Source of the DNA: Hymenobacter elongatus
GTDB taxonomy: Bacteria; Bacteroidota; Bacteroidia; Cytophagales; Hymenobacteraceae
DNA length: 64,000 nucleotides
Reading direction: 5' to 3'
Assembly: GCF_004745955.1 (NCBI RefSeq)
Contig: NZ_SRLD01000019.1
Coordinates: forward strand, 1 to 64,000
Position 1 is the stretch's first letter; each line of letters begins with the position of its first letter. Below the pieces are notes generated by a model, which searched no databases, was not told where the DNA came from, and saw only the letters and a program-made list of their open reading frames with translations. The position numbers were made by a program, and so were the translations under genes. Below, in pieces: positions 53,900-62,516 of this stretch.

Positions 53900-54021
53900 G
53901 TGAACGCAGCTTCGCCTGGTGCAGCCGCTTTCGCTGCCCGGCCCGCGATTACGAACGACTGAGCAGCACGTTGCAGCAACTTCACTTTGTTGTCTTCGCC
54001 TGGATTATGCTTGCCCGACAC
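53764..54021 (-). CDS. Small protein sharing a module with the gene at 58944 (copy 1)
   Basis: An 85-residue protein. Its C-terminal half, [20 protein letters not shown] then [19 protein letters not shown], is nearly identical to the gene at 58944. The N-terminal part ([21 protein letters not shown]) differs, so one of the two is probably rearranged. The helix-rich module with AEFCAYT...PEAEV looks like a small DNA-binding or excisionase-like unit, but no family is recognised. Confidence 0.55.
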   Translation of the reverse strand: MSGKHNPGEDNKVKLLQRAAQSFVIAGRAAKAAAPGEAAFTAGKRLLQRIRTQLRKPARAYVSVAEFCAYTSLPEAEVAAALNRR

Positions 54022-54042
54022 GCCAACAATGCATAAAAGGCT

Positions 54043-54939
54043 CTAGGAGTTGCCAAAGTGTTGCTGCCAGGCCTGTTCCAACCGGGGGCTGCTCAGCTGC
54101 GGGTCCACCAGGCCTAAAGCGCCCACGCACCAGCTGCCGCAGAGAGCGCCGTATTGCAGGCATTTTTGCGCGGGCTCCTGGCGCAGAAAGCCGTAGAGGA
54201 AGCCGGCGAAGAAGTTGTCGCCGGCCCCGTTGCTGTCGACCACGGCGGGCGCGGGCACGGCGGCCTGCTCCAGCCACTGGCCCGCGGCGGTGAGCAGGGT
54301 GGCCCCCGCCGCGCCGTGGGTGCACACCACCAGCAGCTTGCCCGCCGCCCGTAGCTGCTGCATTACCGGCCGGTAGTCGGGCAGGTTATCGGAGCTGAGG
54401 TGGATGTACTGGGCGGCCTCGATAAAGGGCTGGTGGTACGGGTTATGGCCGTCGTAGTCGTGCAGGTCGGTCCAGATGGGGTGCGGGTAGTCGCGGAGCA
54501 GCGGAATCAGCGGCTGGCAGTAGCTGATGATGTTCAGCACCACGCACGCACTGGCGCGGATGAGGCCGGCCACCTGGGCGTGGTCGAAGGCCAACGTGGG
54601 CGAGGCCTGGGTGATAAAGAGGGAAATGCGCCGGCCCTGGGCATCCATCAGGTTGATGTGGCGTTCGGTGCCGGCGGGGTCCAACACGTAGTAGGCCTCC
54701 ACGCCCTGGGCGCGCAAATCGGCCACGATGTGGCGGCCGTAGGCATCGTCGCCCACGGCCGAGTACAGGGTGACGGGCAGCCCCAGCTTTGTCAGGGCCA
54801 GGGCCTTGCCCGCGCCGGTTGAGCCGGTACCTTCGTGAAAAGGCGCCCGGTGAATGGTCTGCGGCAGCGGGGCCGGCAGCTCGGGTAGGGTCACGATGTG
54901 GTCGAAGGTGGTACCTCCCAGGATAAGCGTGCGCAACAC
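54043..54939 (-). CDS. PfkB-family carbohydrate kinase
   Basis: A 298-residue sugar kinase of the ribokinase/PfkB group. The N-terminus LILGGTTFDHIVTLPELP and GTGSTGAGKALALTKLGLP replace the classical GGxxxNxA pattern, and the signature DSNGAGDNFFAGF (with the catalytic Asp in GAGD) is near the C-terminus. The substrate is open. It lies 52 bp downstream of the amylase, on the same strand, so it may phosphorylate a sugar released by glucan breakdown; that is context, not proof. Confidence 0.9.
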   Translation of the reverse strand: MLRTLILGGTTFDHIVTLPELPAPLPQTIHRAPFHEGTGSTGAGKALALTKLGLPVTLYSAVGDDAYGRHIVADLRAQGVEAYYVLDPAGTERHINLMDAQGRRISLFITQASPTLAFDHAQVAGLIRASACVVLNIISYCQPLIPLLRDYPHPIWTDLHDYDGHNPYHQPFIEAAQYIHLSSDNLPDYRPVMQQLRAAGKLLVVCTHGAAGATLLTAAGQWLEQAAVPAPAVVDSNGAGDNFFAGFLYGFLRQEPAQKCLQYGALCGSWCVGALGLVDPQLSSPRLEQAWQQHFGNS

Positions 54940-54991
54940 AGGACGGGGCGAAAAATCGGCTAAAACATAAAACGTAAGCGGGCGGCCCGGC

Positions 54992-56887
54992 TCAGCGCAG
55001 CTCCCAAACCAGGGCGGTGAAGGCCGGCACGGTGGCCGTTTGCAGGTTCGGCACCTCGGCTTCCGTCAGCACGTCGCGGGCGGCGGTGTAGCCGCGCAGG
55101 CGCTCGGCAAAGCGGTTCAGCGGCACTGTTTTCGCGACCGGGTTGCAGTTCATCATCACCAGCACGGTGTGGCCCTGGGTATCGTGGCGGAAGTAGGTGT
55201 ACACGCCGTCTTCGGGCACGAAGTGGGTGAGCTGACCGGTGTGCAGCACCGGGTGGGTTTTGCGGTAGTTGGCCAGCTTGCGCACGTACGTGTGCATGTC
55301 GTGCTGGGCCGGGGTGCGGCCGGCGGCCGTGAAGGCGTTTTTCGGGTCGGTGGGCCAGCCGCCGGGGAAGTCTTCCCGCAGCAGCCCGTCGGGGCGGCTG
55401 AAATTCTTCATCAGCACCTCGGTGCCGTAGTAGAGCTGCGGAATGCCGCGCTCGGTCAGCAGCCAGGCCAGGGCCATTTTCTGCTTGTTCACGTCCTCGC
55501 CCAGCACCGAGAATATCCGGTCCACGTCGTGGTTGTCGAGGAAAATGACGTTGCGGCTGGCATCCTCGTACATCCAGTCGCCCTGCACGGCGTAGTAGAG
55601 CCTGGACACGCCCTCGTCAAAACCGGCCGGCTTGGTCAGGCTCTCGACCAGGGTCATGCGCAGCATGAAGTCGAGGGCGCCGGGCAGGTTACTCTTGAAG
55701 CCGTTGATGGGCGGAAACACGTTGCGGGTCCAGAACGCCTGCTGGGCCACGCCTTCGCCTTGCTGCATCCAGGTTTCGCCAAACATGCCCAACTGTGGAT
55801 ACTCGTCGAGAATGGCCTTGCCCCAGTTCATCAGAAACGTGGGGTCGGAGTAGGTGTACGTGTCCACGCGGTAGCCATCCACGCCGGTGTACTCCACCCA
55901 CCACAGAAAATTCTGGATGAGGTAGGTGGCCACCAATGGGTTTTCCTGGGCCGGGTCGGGCATAGTGGTGTCGAACCAGGTGGTGCTGAACATCTTGCGG
56001 TCGAGCACCGCCACGTGCGGGTCGTTTACCGTGCCGTTGCGGTAGTTGCCCCGCGTGAAGGTGGGCCACTGGTGAAACCAGTCCTTGGCGGGCTGGTCGA
56101 GCCAGAGGTAGTTGAAGCTGCCGATGTGGTTGAGCACCACGTCGTGCACCACCTTCAGGCCCTGCTCGTGGGCGTGCTGCACGAAGCGTACGTAGTCCTC
56201 ATTGCTGCCGTAGTGCGGGTCCACGGCGTAGTAATCGGTGAGAGCGTAGCCGTGGTAGCCGGCTTTGGGCATGTTGTTGTCGACCACCGGAGTGGGCCAG
56301 ATGGCCGTCACGCCCAGTTCTTTCAGGTAATCAAAGTGCTGCTCGATGCCCTTCAGGTCGCCGCCGTGGCGGGCATACATGGAGTCGCGGGCAATGGTAC
56401 GCGCCCGGTTGCCTTTTACCACGTCGTTGGTCGGGTCGCCGTTGGCAAACCGGTCGGGCATGAGCAGGTAAATGAAGTCGGCGCTGCTGATGCCCTGCAC
56501 CTTGGTCTTGTCGCCGGGCGTGGTGCGCGCCCGCAGCTCGTAGGAGTAAGTGGTTTTCCGCTTTCCCCGGAATTCCAGCTGCAGCTTGCCGGGCTTCGCG
56601 GCAGGGTCTATGGTGAGATTGACGACCAGGTAGTTGGGGCTTTCCAGCCGCTGAAAGCCGTCCAGCGTGACGCCGGGGTAGCTGGCCAGGGTCACCTGGC
56701 TGGCGGCCAGGCCCGGCCCGTGCACCAGCAGCTGCAGCTTGGGGTTCTTCATGCCCACCCACCAGAACGTCGGGTCGATGCGGCTGATGGGCGGGGTGCC
56801 GGGGCCGGCGCCGTGCGCGGTGGCCGTGGCACGGAGGGGGCTGCCGGCGAGCAGCAGCAACAGAAGGAGCAGTCTGGCAAAGGACAT
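54992..56887 (-). CDS. GH13 alpha-amylase/cyclomaltodextrinase-like enzyme, secreted
   Basis: A 631-residue alpha-glucan hydrolase with a signal peptide (1-24). The N-terminal domain (about 35-125) resembles the cyclomaltodextrinase N domain. The catalytic barrel has DVVLNH (249-254), the nucleophile Asp342 in DGYRVDTY, the acid/base Glu371 in GETW and Asp454 in FLDNHD. The C-terminal domain ends in a small beta sandwich. It should cut maltodextrin or cyclodextrin in the periplasm or outside. The start at 56887 gives the signal; a longer frame reaches 57016. It lies between the AraC-type regulator and the kinase. Confidence 0.94.
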   Translation of the reverse strand: MSFARLLLLLLLLAGSPLRATATAHGAGPGTPPISRIDPTFWWVGMKNPKLQLLVHGPGLAASQVTLASYPGVTLDGFQRLESPNYLVVNLTIDPAAKPGKLQLEFRGKRKTTYSYELRARTTPGDKTKVQGISSADFIYLLMPDRFANGDPTNDVVKGNRARTIARDSMYARHGGDLKGIEQHFDYLKELGVTAIWPTPVVDNNMPKAGYHGYALTDYYAVDPHYGSNEDYVRFVQHAHEQGLKVVHDVVLNHIGSFNYLWLDQPAKDWFHQWPTFTRGNYRNGTVNDPHVAVLDRKMFSTTWFDTTMPDPAQENPLVATYLIQNFLWWVEYTGVDGYRVDTYTYSDPTFLMNWGKAILDEYPQLGMFGETWMQQGEGVAQQAFWTRNVFPPINGFKSNLPGALDFMLRMTLVESLTKPAGFDEGVSRLYYAVQGDWMYEDASRNVIFLDNHDVDRIFSVLGEDVNKQKMALAWLLTERGIPQLYYGTEVLMKNFSRPDGLLREDFPGGWPTDPKNAFTAAGRTPAQHDMHTYVRKLANYRKTHPVLHTGQLTHFVPEDGVYTYFRHDTQGHTVLVMMNCNPVAKTVPLNRFAERLRGYTAARDVLTEAEVPNLQTATVPAFTALVWELR

Positions 56888-57131
56888 GGGGCGTAAAAAC
56901 AGCGCGGCATCAGGGGCCGCCGGGTGGGAGAAAGTGTGCGCCCTGCTTCGGCCGGCCAACGCCTTGCCAAATCGGGTCAGCAAACCTAGCCCCCTGTTTT
57001 TGGGGCCGCGCCCCACTTTGCAAAGCCGGGTCCTTATGCCCGACGATATTTACCAAACACGTGCTGGTGAATTATTTATCTGTTTTAAATTCTGGTACCT
57101 CTGTCCGAAAGTGGAACTTCGATGGCTGGCG

Positions 57132-58844
57132 CTACTCCTCGCGGATGCCGCTGAAATACTCGCGTGGCGTCTGGTCGGTTTGCTTTTTGAAGGCACGGTT
57201 GAAGGCCGTCTTGGAGTTGAAGCCCACCTCCAGGGCCAGGGCCAGCAGCGTGTACTGCCGGGCCTGCGGGACGGCCATCACCTGCTTAAACTCGTCGACC
57301 CGGTAGGAATTAACGAAGTCAAAGAAGTTCTGGCCGAAGCCCTCGTTGATGACCTTGGACAGCACGTGCGGCGGCAGCTGCAGCCCCATGGCCAGCTCGT
57401 GAATGGTCAGGCTCGGGTTGAGGTAGGGCTTGTGCTGCCGCATGTAACCGGCCACAGTGGCCTGCGCGGCAGGCAGGTCGAGCGACCCCGGCGCGCCCGG
57501 TGGGCGGGGTGGGCGAGGCAAAGCTGGCAGCGGCTCCGTAATGGCCACCCCGGCCACCTCGGCCATGACAGGCATTGGCGCCGAAACGGGTACCCCGGCA
57601 ACCGCTGCCCCGGCCGGCAGCGCGCCCAGGTCCGCTGGGGCCGGTACCAGCCGGAAAATTTCGGGCTGATGCAGCACGACGTAGCCCAGAAAATAGGGCA
57701 GCGTGGAAAACACCAGCCAAATCAGGGCTTGGTTGCGGGCCACGAGGGTGTACACATCGAACGTGGCCCAGCGGCTGGCCAGCACAATGCCGAACAGAAA
57801 GCTCCACAGCAACAGGCACACCGCTTGAATACCGAGCACGGTGGTGAGGTAGCGCAGGTTCTGGGCATACGACACGCTTGCCTCGTACTGCCGGGTGTAG
57901 GCCCGGATAACCTGGCGGCACGCTAGCCAGTAGGCCGCGTTGGTGAGCAGCGCCACGAAGCCGGTGGTCAGCAGCACGGCCCGCAGGCCCGCTTCGTGAC
58001 TCACCAGCCGCAGCTGAAACTCGTAGCTGTCGAGCAGAAAGTACGGCAGGTACACCAGCAGCTGCAGCACCGCGGGCAACAACTGCAGCCACTGCCGTGG
58101 CCGCGGCGCCTCGTTGAACAGCAGCCGGCGGATATAGCCGTAGAACAGCGGCCCGTAGACAAACCAGATGAAGTCGGGTACCAGCGTCAGCTGCGGGTAG
58201 GCATTGGCCACCGTTCGGTCGCTGCTGACCACCGTGAGCAGGGTGCAGCCGGCTCCCAGGCCCAGCAGCCAGAGCAGCCAGCGGTTAGCCGCCCGGTTGG
58301 CGTGCTGAAGGCTAGGAATGGCAATCAGCAGCAACACTCCCTGGAAGCACGAAAACAGCAGCAGCAGGTCGTAGAGCGAATAAAACTGGAAGGTGCCGGT
58401 CAGGTCTTCCCAGCTTTGCACGCGCACCTCCACGTCGCCGGCCTGCGCTTGCTGGCGCGTCGCTACGCGGTTGGCCCGCACCTGCCCGTGCCCGCTGCCC
58501 TCAATGGCCGCCCAGCTCCCCCGCGACACTTTGTATTCGAGCCGGGCCTGCTCCGTGCGCAGCGTAAGGCCAAACAGGCCGTTGGCCTGCCGCCGAAACC
58601 GATACTGCGTATCGGCGGGCTGCCAGTTGTTGAAGGACCCCACCAGGTAGAGCGCCGCATCGCCGGGGGTATTGGCCGGCAAGCTGGTGAGAACGAAGTG
58701 ATAGGCTATCGGCCGCTGAACTGTGTCGCTGACAACCGGGACGAGCGGCGCGGGCGGCGAGGCTGCCTGCCCGGCCCCAGGCAGACCCACTACCAGTAGC
58801 AAGGCGAAGAAGAAACTAAATCGGGCCCGGGCAAACGCAAACAC
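57132..58844 (-). CDS. Membrane AraC-type regulator with a glucan-binding-like periplasmic domain
   Basis: A 570-residue one-component regulator. A signal segment (1-28) precedes a periplasmic domain (about 45-130) with LYLVGSFNNWQPAD, a GLFGLTLRTE strand and YKVSRGSWAAIE...NR, the pattern of CBM20/CBM48-like starch-binding and AMPK glycogen-binding domains. Seven hydrophobic helices follow (about 155-395), then a Pro-rich linker and a C-terminal AraC HTH pair (about 455-570) ending NRAFKKQTDQTPREYF. 7TM-AraC proteins are known in Bacteroidota; this N-terminal domain suggests it senses alpha-glucan and controls the amylase gene 244 bp downstream. Binding and target are inferred. Confidence 0.85.
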   Translation of the reverse strand: MFAFARARFSFFFALLLVVGLPGAGQAASPPAPLVPVVSDTVQRPIAYHFVLTSLPANTPGDAALYLVGSFNNWQPADTQYRFRRQANGLFGLTLRTEQARLEYKVSRGSWAAIEGSGHGQVRANRVATRQQAQAGDVEVRVQSWEDLTGTFQFYSLYDLLLLFSCFQGVLLLIAIPSLQHANRAANRWLLWLLGLGAGCTLLTVVSSDRTVANAYPQLTLVPDFIWFVYGPLFYGYIRRLLFNEAPRPRQWLQLLPAVLQLLVYLPYFLLDSYEFQLRLVSHEAGLRAVLLTTGFVALLTNAAYWLACRQVIRAYTRQYEASVSYAQNLRYLTTVLGIQAVCLLLWSFLFGIVLASRWATFDVYTLVARNQALIWLVFSTLPYFLGYVVLHQPEIFRLVPAPADLGALPAGAAVAGVPVSAPMPVMAEVAGVAITEPLPALPRPPRPPGAPGSLDLPAAQATVAGYMRQHKPYLNPSLTIHELAMGLQLPPHVLSKVINEGFGQNFFDFVNSYRVDEFKQVMAVPQARQYTLLALALEVGFNSKTAFNRAFKKQTDQTPREYFSGIREE

Positions 58845-58924
58845 TGTGAAAGAAGATAACTGTTAGAGGAACCGCAAATTAGGCAAATAAGCAGACGGCA
58901 GCAGCGGCGCGGGAAGTGGCTGCA

Positions 58925-59100
58925 GATTGCCTCCGTCCTGCCTTCAGCCCCGGTTGGCTGATGCCGGCGACCCGTTGAGGGCCGCTTGTACTTCGGCCTC
59001 CGGCAGACGGGTGTAGGCGCAGAATTCGGCGACGGAAATGTAGGCGCGGGCGGGCTTGCGCAGCTGGGTGCGGATACGCTGCAGCAGGCGCTTGCCGGCG
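58925..59100. repeat. Right copy of the ~155-175-bp direct repeat
   Basis: The partner of 53745-53899, same orientation, with long blocks such as TAGGCGCGGGCGGGCTTGCG shared. Recombination between them would delete the kinase, amylase and regulator together. Confidence 0.75.
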
Positions 59101-59159
59101 TCGTAGCCGGTACCGGTGAGCTGGGCAACGTCCTTGGGATAGAGGCAGACCTGGGGCAT
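58944..59159 (-). CDS. Small protein sharing a module with the gene at 53764 (copy 2)
   Basis: A 71-residue protein from the ATG at 59159 (a longer frame starts at 59231 but would overlap the divergent nuclease start). It begins MPQVCLYPKDVAQLTGTGYD, like the first helices of a MerR- or excisionase-type DNA-binding unit, and continues with the module shared with 53764. This version looks complete, so it is probably the parental form. Its role is unknown; similar small proteins sit near mobile DNA. Confidence 0.6.
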   Translation of the reverse strand: MPQVCLYPKDVAQLTGTGYDAGKRLLQRIRTQLRKPARAYISVAEFCAYTRLPEAEVQAALNGSPASANRG

Positions 59160-59229
59160 GTGGGGGCGAATTGGGACTACTTGGACAGACGAATATACAA
59201 CGACTGAAAGTCGGCTGTAGGTTCGTGCC

Positions 59230-59835
59230 ATGAAAGATAAAGCACTGTATATCAGCGGGTGGTTGCTTCTGGTTGCGACTGGTTTGACTAGCGTCTTCCT
59301 TCGGGTCGGGTTGGGTGAAACTGCTTTTCAAAGCCTGATTCCGGCCCGCTCTACGACCACCACGCTACCGGAAGAAGCGGGCCGGGTGGTGCGGGTGGTG
59401 GACGCCGATACTTACGACGTGCTGGCCGGTGGCACCACGTACCGGGTGCGGCTGCCGGGCGTGGATGCGCCGGAGCGAGACCAACCATTCGGGCACCAGG
59501 CGGCAGACTCGGTGGCACGGCTACTCGGCTCAGATCGAACGGTGCTGCTGACGCGGCGGGGCGTGGACCTCTACGGGCGGACCCTGGCCTCAGTGCGGCT
59601 GCCCGTAGCCGGCGGCCCGGCGCTGGCGCTGGATTCTTTGCTGGTGGTACGGGGCTGGGCGTGGGCCTTCGACCCAAAGCGCCGGGTAGCGGGCCGGGCT
59701 ACGCAGCAGGCGGCGGCCGTAGCCGCCCGGCGCGGACTCTGGAAGTGTGGGGCGGTGGGCGTGCTCACGCCGCGGCAGTGGCGGCAATTCAACTACAAAA
59801 ACAAGCGGCGTTACGGGGTGGGCTGCACCTGGTAG
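59230..59835 (+). CDS. Thermonuclease-family (SNase-like) nuclease
   Basis: A 201-residue exported or membrane-anchored nuclease. The hydrophobic N-terminus (ALYISGWLLLVATGLTSVFL) is an anchor or signal. The SNase core has VVDADTYDV (Asp58/60), the catalytic arginine in VRLPGVDAPE (Arg74), Glu82 in that block and the second arginine in YGRTLASV (Arg117). The fold is complete to GLWKCGAVG. It degrades DNA or RNA with calcium in known relatives. Confidence 0.9.
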   Translation: MKDKALYISGWLLLVATGLTSVFLRVGLGETAFQSLIPARSTTTTLPEEAGRVVRVVDADTYDVLAGGTTYRVRLPGVDAPERDQPFGHQAADSVARLLGSDRTVLLTRRGVDLYGRTLASVRLPVAGGPALALDSLLVVRGWAWAFDPKRRVAGRATQQAAAVAARRGLWKCGAVGVLTPRQWRQFNYKNKRRYGVGCTW

Positions 59836-59900
59836 CAAAGTCGCGTAAGCGCAAGCAGCCAACAACACGGTTTTTTCACTCTTAACGACAACTTACCAGC

Positions 59901-60647
59901 ATGGCACGTCAGACAGGTATCATTGGCATTCAGGGCACGGTCGGGGGCCTGGTGTTCAGCAAGAACGGGAACATCTCCCAAAAACCGGCCAGCGACAAAG
60001 CGGCTTTCGCCAACGCCCCGAGCCGGGCCCGGACCCGCGAAAACGCGGCCGAATTTGGCCTGGCTGCGAAATACAGCAAGCTGCTCCGCGACTCGCTGCG
60101 CGTGGCCATTGCTTCGGCCAGCGACAGTCAGCTGGCGGCCCGCCTCACGAAGGTGATGCGCGAAGTCATTGGGCTCGACGACACGAATGACCGGGGCCAG
60201 CGCGTGTTCGACTCGGGCAACTCGGCTCCCCTGCTGGGCTTCAACTTCAACGCCGGGGCCGGCATCGGGCAGACCATGTACTTCCCTTACGAAGTGACGG
60301 GCAACGGAACGGATGTGACCATGAGCATCCCGGCCCTGAACCCGGCCTCGGATATTGCCGCGCCGCAGGGCGCGACGCACTTCGAGGTGGTGTTTGCGGC
60401 TTCGGACCTGGACATGGAAACGCTGACCTACACCAACGCTGTGGTGGCCGCTCCGCTGGGCATCCTGCCCATCAACAGCGCGGCCCTGGTCAACCTGTCG
60501 GTGGTAGCCACCTTCCCGGCGGCTCCGGTGGCGGCTAATCTGGTGGTGGGCGTGGTAGGCATCAACTTCTACCAGCAGATCAACGGCAAGTTCTACGCCC
60601 TGAACAACAACAGCACGAACCCGCTGGCCATTGAGTATGTGGCTTAA
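59901..60647 (+). CDS. DUF6266-like protein of unknown function
   Basis: A 248-residue protein without signal peptide. The N-terminus MARQTGIIGIQGTVGGLVFS and the block FANAPSRARTRENAAEFG match a Bacteroidota family of hypothetical proteins often found near mobile DNA. The C-terminal two thirds are beta-rich and Ala/Val/Asn-rich, ending PLAIEYVA. It is followed after a terminator by another unknown gene. Structural or surface function is possible; none is known. Confidence 0.65.
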   Translation: MARQTGIIGIQGTVGGLVFSKNGNISQKPASDKAAFANAPSRARTRENAAEFGLAAKYSKLLRDSLRVAIASASDSQLAARLTKVMREVIGLDDTNDRGQRVFDSGNSAPLLGFNFNAGAGIGQTMYFPYEVTGNGTDVTMSIPALNPASDIAAPQGATHFEVVFAASDLDMETLTYTNAVVAAPLGILPINSAALVNLSVVATFPAAPVAANLVVGVVGINFYQQINGKFYALNNNSTNPLAIEYVA

Positions 60648-60667
60648 CCCTGGGCACACCCGGTAGG

Positions 60668-60697
60668 ATGGCCGGCCGGTAGCGGCTGGCCATTTTT
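60668..60697 (+). terminator. Hairpin terminator
   Basis: ATGGCCGGCC with GGCTGGCCAT (imperfect) and a T-run follow the gene at 59901. Confidence 0.7.
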
Positions 60698-60734
60698 CTT
60701 TCTTCACCCTTTCATCCCCTAAACTTTTGTAATC

Positions 60735-61178
60735 ATGGCACTCACTGCTTATCAAACTCAATTCAAGCGGCGCATGAAGCGCGCTATTCGCTTACGGGCC
60801 AAAGCCGACCAGAAGGCCCGGCGCTACACCAAGCTGCTCTCGGATGCCATCGGCGCGGCCGAGGACGCAGCTATGCAGATGAACGCGCTGAACCTGCTCT
60901 ACAATGTCGACGTGAGCACCTACACTCTGCTCACGCAGGCGCTGCACGCCAACAGCGGTCAGGAAGTGCTGGAGGACCACCTGGCGCAGAGCACGCCCGG
61001 CGAGGAGGAGGTTATTTTCAACCAAGTGCCGGATGGGAACGGCGGGCAGCCTCTTCCGAATGACCCACTGTTTGGGGAGGTTGTGGCAGGCACGCCGATT
61101 ATCGTGCCTGCGCAAGCGGTGGCTCCGGAAAGGGAGGCCGCGCCGATAGCTGCGCGGGAAACAGAAACGCTGGATTAG
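60735..61178 (+). CDS. Small unknown protein
   Basis: A 147-residue soluble protein. The first 50 residues are basic and helical (KRRMKRAIRLRAKADQKARRY), the remainder acidic and probably disordered. No family is recognised. It lies between terminators at 60668 and 61206, downstream of the DUF6266-like gene, so the two may be separate transcripts. Confidence 0.6.
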   Translation: MALTAYQTQFKRRMKRAIRLRAKADQKARRYTKLLSDAIGAAEDAAMQMNALNLLYNVDVSTYTLLTQALHANSGQEVLEDHLAQSTPGEEEVIFNQVPDGNGGQPLPNDPLFGEVVAGTPIIVPAQAVAPEREAAPIAARETETLD

Positions 61179-61205
61179 CCGCTTTCCCGGGTTTCCATAA
61201 CTGGT

Positions 61206-61240
61206 AAGGCCGGCTCCTACTCGGTAGGGGCCGGCCTTTT
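61206..61240 (+). terminator. Hairpin terminator
   Basis: AAGGCCGGCTCCTAC with GTAGGGGCCGGCCTTTT, after the gene at 60735. Confidence 0.75.
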
Positions 61241-61281
61241 GTATGCTGGGGTAATAAGACGGGGTAATTTCGGGGTAGGCT

Positions 61282-61311
61282 TTTGCTTGCCCTGGCCGCT
61301 TTCTATCTTCG
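61282..61311 (+). promoter_or_regulatory. Putative promoter of the DUF1016 nuclease gene
   Basis: TTTG at 61282-61285 is separated by 18 bp from TATCTTCG (61304-61311), a variant of TAnnTTTG. The start codon follows within 5 bp. Confidence 0.45.
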
Positions 61312-61315
61312 CCGC

Positions 61316-62350
61316 ATGTCGACTCTCACGCTACCATCTGACTACCCGCAGTTCTTAACCGAGCTGAAAGGCCATATCCGCGAGACGCAGGTGCGGGCGG
61401 CGCTGGCCGTGAATTCGGAGCTGGTGCAGCTGTACTGGCGCATTGGTCGCAGCATACTGCAGCAGGAACAACAGCAGGGCTGGGGAGCAAAAGTGGTTGC
61501 CCGGCTAGCAACTGACCTGCGCACTGAATTTCCGGCTATTACCGGCTTTTCTGCGCGTAACCTGCGGTATATGAAGGCTTTTGCAGAACAGTGGGCAGAT
61601 GAAGCAATTTTGCAGCAGCTTGCTGCAAAATTACCCTGGTTCCACAACTGCATCCTATTGGACAAGGTGAAAAACCCGACCGAGCGGACCTGGTACGTCC
61701 AGCAGACCATTGAAAACGGCTGGAGCCGCAACGTGCTGGCCGCGCAGGTGGAAAGCGGCCTCTACCACCGGCAGGGTCGGGCGGTGAGCAACTTCAGCCG
61801 CACGCTGCCCGCGCCGCAGTCGGAGCTGGCGCAGCAGATTCTGAAAGACCCGTACACGTTCGATTTCCTCTCGCTGGGAGCCGAGGCACAGGAGCGGGAT
61901 TTGGAACGGGGGCTGCTGGAGCATGTACGCTCGTTCCTACTAGAGCTAGGTAAGGGCTTTGCGCTGGTGGGCAGCCAGTATCACCTGGAAGTCGGCGGGC
62001 AGGATTATTATCTGGACCTGGTATTCTATCACCTCAAGCTGCGGTGCTTCGTTATCATCGACCTGAAGATGGGCGAGTTTAAGCCCGAGGACAGCGGCAA
62101 GATGAACTTCTATTTGGCAGCGGCCGACGACCTACTGCGCCACCCGACCGACCAGCCCACCATCGGGCTGGTGCTGTGCAAGAGTCAGAACCGGGTGGTG
62201 GCTGAATACGCGCTGCGCGGGCTGAGTCAGCCGATTGGAGTGGCCGAATGGCAGCTTACGCGGGCCCTGCCCGCTGAGCTGCGCCGCAGCCTGCCTACGT
62301 CGGAAGAACTGGATGCTGCCCTTGGGGAGTCAGAGCCCCCGGAGGCCTAG
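61316..62350 (+). CDS. DUF1016 (YhcG-like) PD-(D/E)XK nuclease
   Basis: A 344-residue protein. The N-terminal DUF1016 domain (about 1-150) has LVQLYWRIGRSIL, SARNLRYMKAF and LPWFHNCILLDKVKN. The C-terminal nuclease domain contains YYLDLVFYH and VIIDLKMGEF, in which Asp, then Asp-x-Lys, give the PD-(D/E)XK signature. Members are associated with restriction-modification and recombination; biochemical function is not well defined. It is followed by the PLD/SF2 helicase, in the same direction, 166 bp away, and both may form a nucleic-acid defence unit. Confidence 0.92.
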   Translation: MSTLTLPSDYPQFLTELKGHIRETQVRAALAVNSELVQLYWRIGRSILQQEQQQGWGAKVVARLATDLRTEFPAITGFSARNLRYMKAFAEQWADEAILQQLAAKLPWFHNCILLDKVKNPTERTWYVQQTIENGWSRNVLAAQVESGLYHRQGRAVSNFSRTLPAPQSELAQQILKDPYTFDFLSLGAEAQERDLERGLLEHVRSFLLELGKGFALVGSQYHLEVGGQDYYLDLVFYHLKLRCFVIIDLKMGEFKPEDSGKMNFYLAAADDLLRHPTDQPTIGLVLCKSQNRVVAEYALRGLSQPIGVAEWQLTRALPAELRRSLPTSEELDAALGESEPPEA

Positions 62351-62516
62351 CGGCCAGCGCGGTGTAGCCAACGTAGTGGGAGCTCTGTAGTAGCAAAAGC
62401 CTGTCGGTAAACTAGTGGCGGCGCTTCTCAGGAGTACAGGCAGAGCTTATTCAAAATCGATTCATATTGCGCTGGGTACGCGAATTTGCGCGCACAGCTA
62501 CTCTATCCATACTGTA

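Noticed and set aside
55040..56896. A 618-residue plus-strand frame
   Set aside because: Antisense to the GH13 amylase, His/Gly/Val-rich with no motifs.
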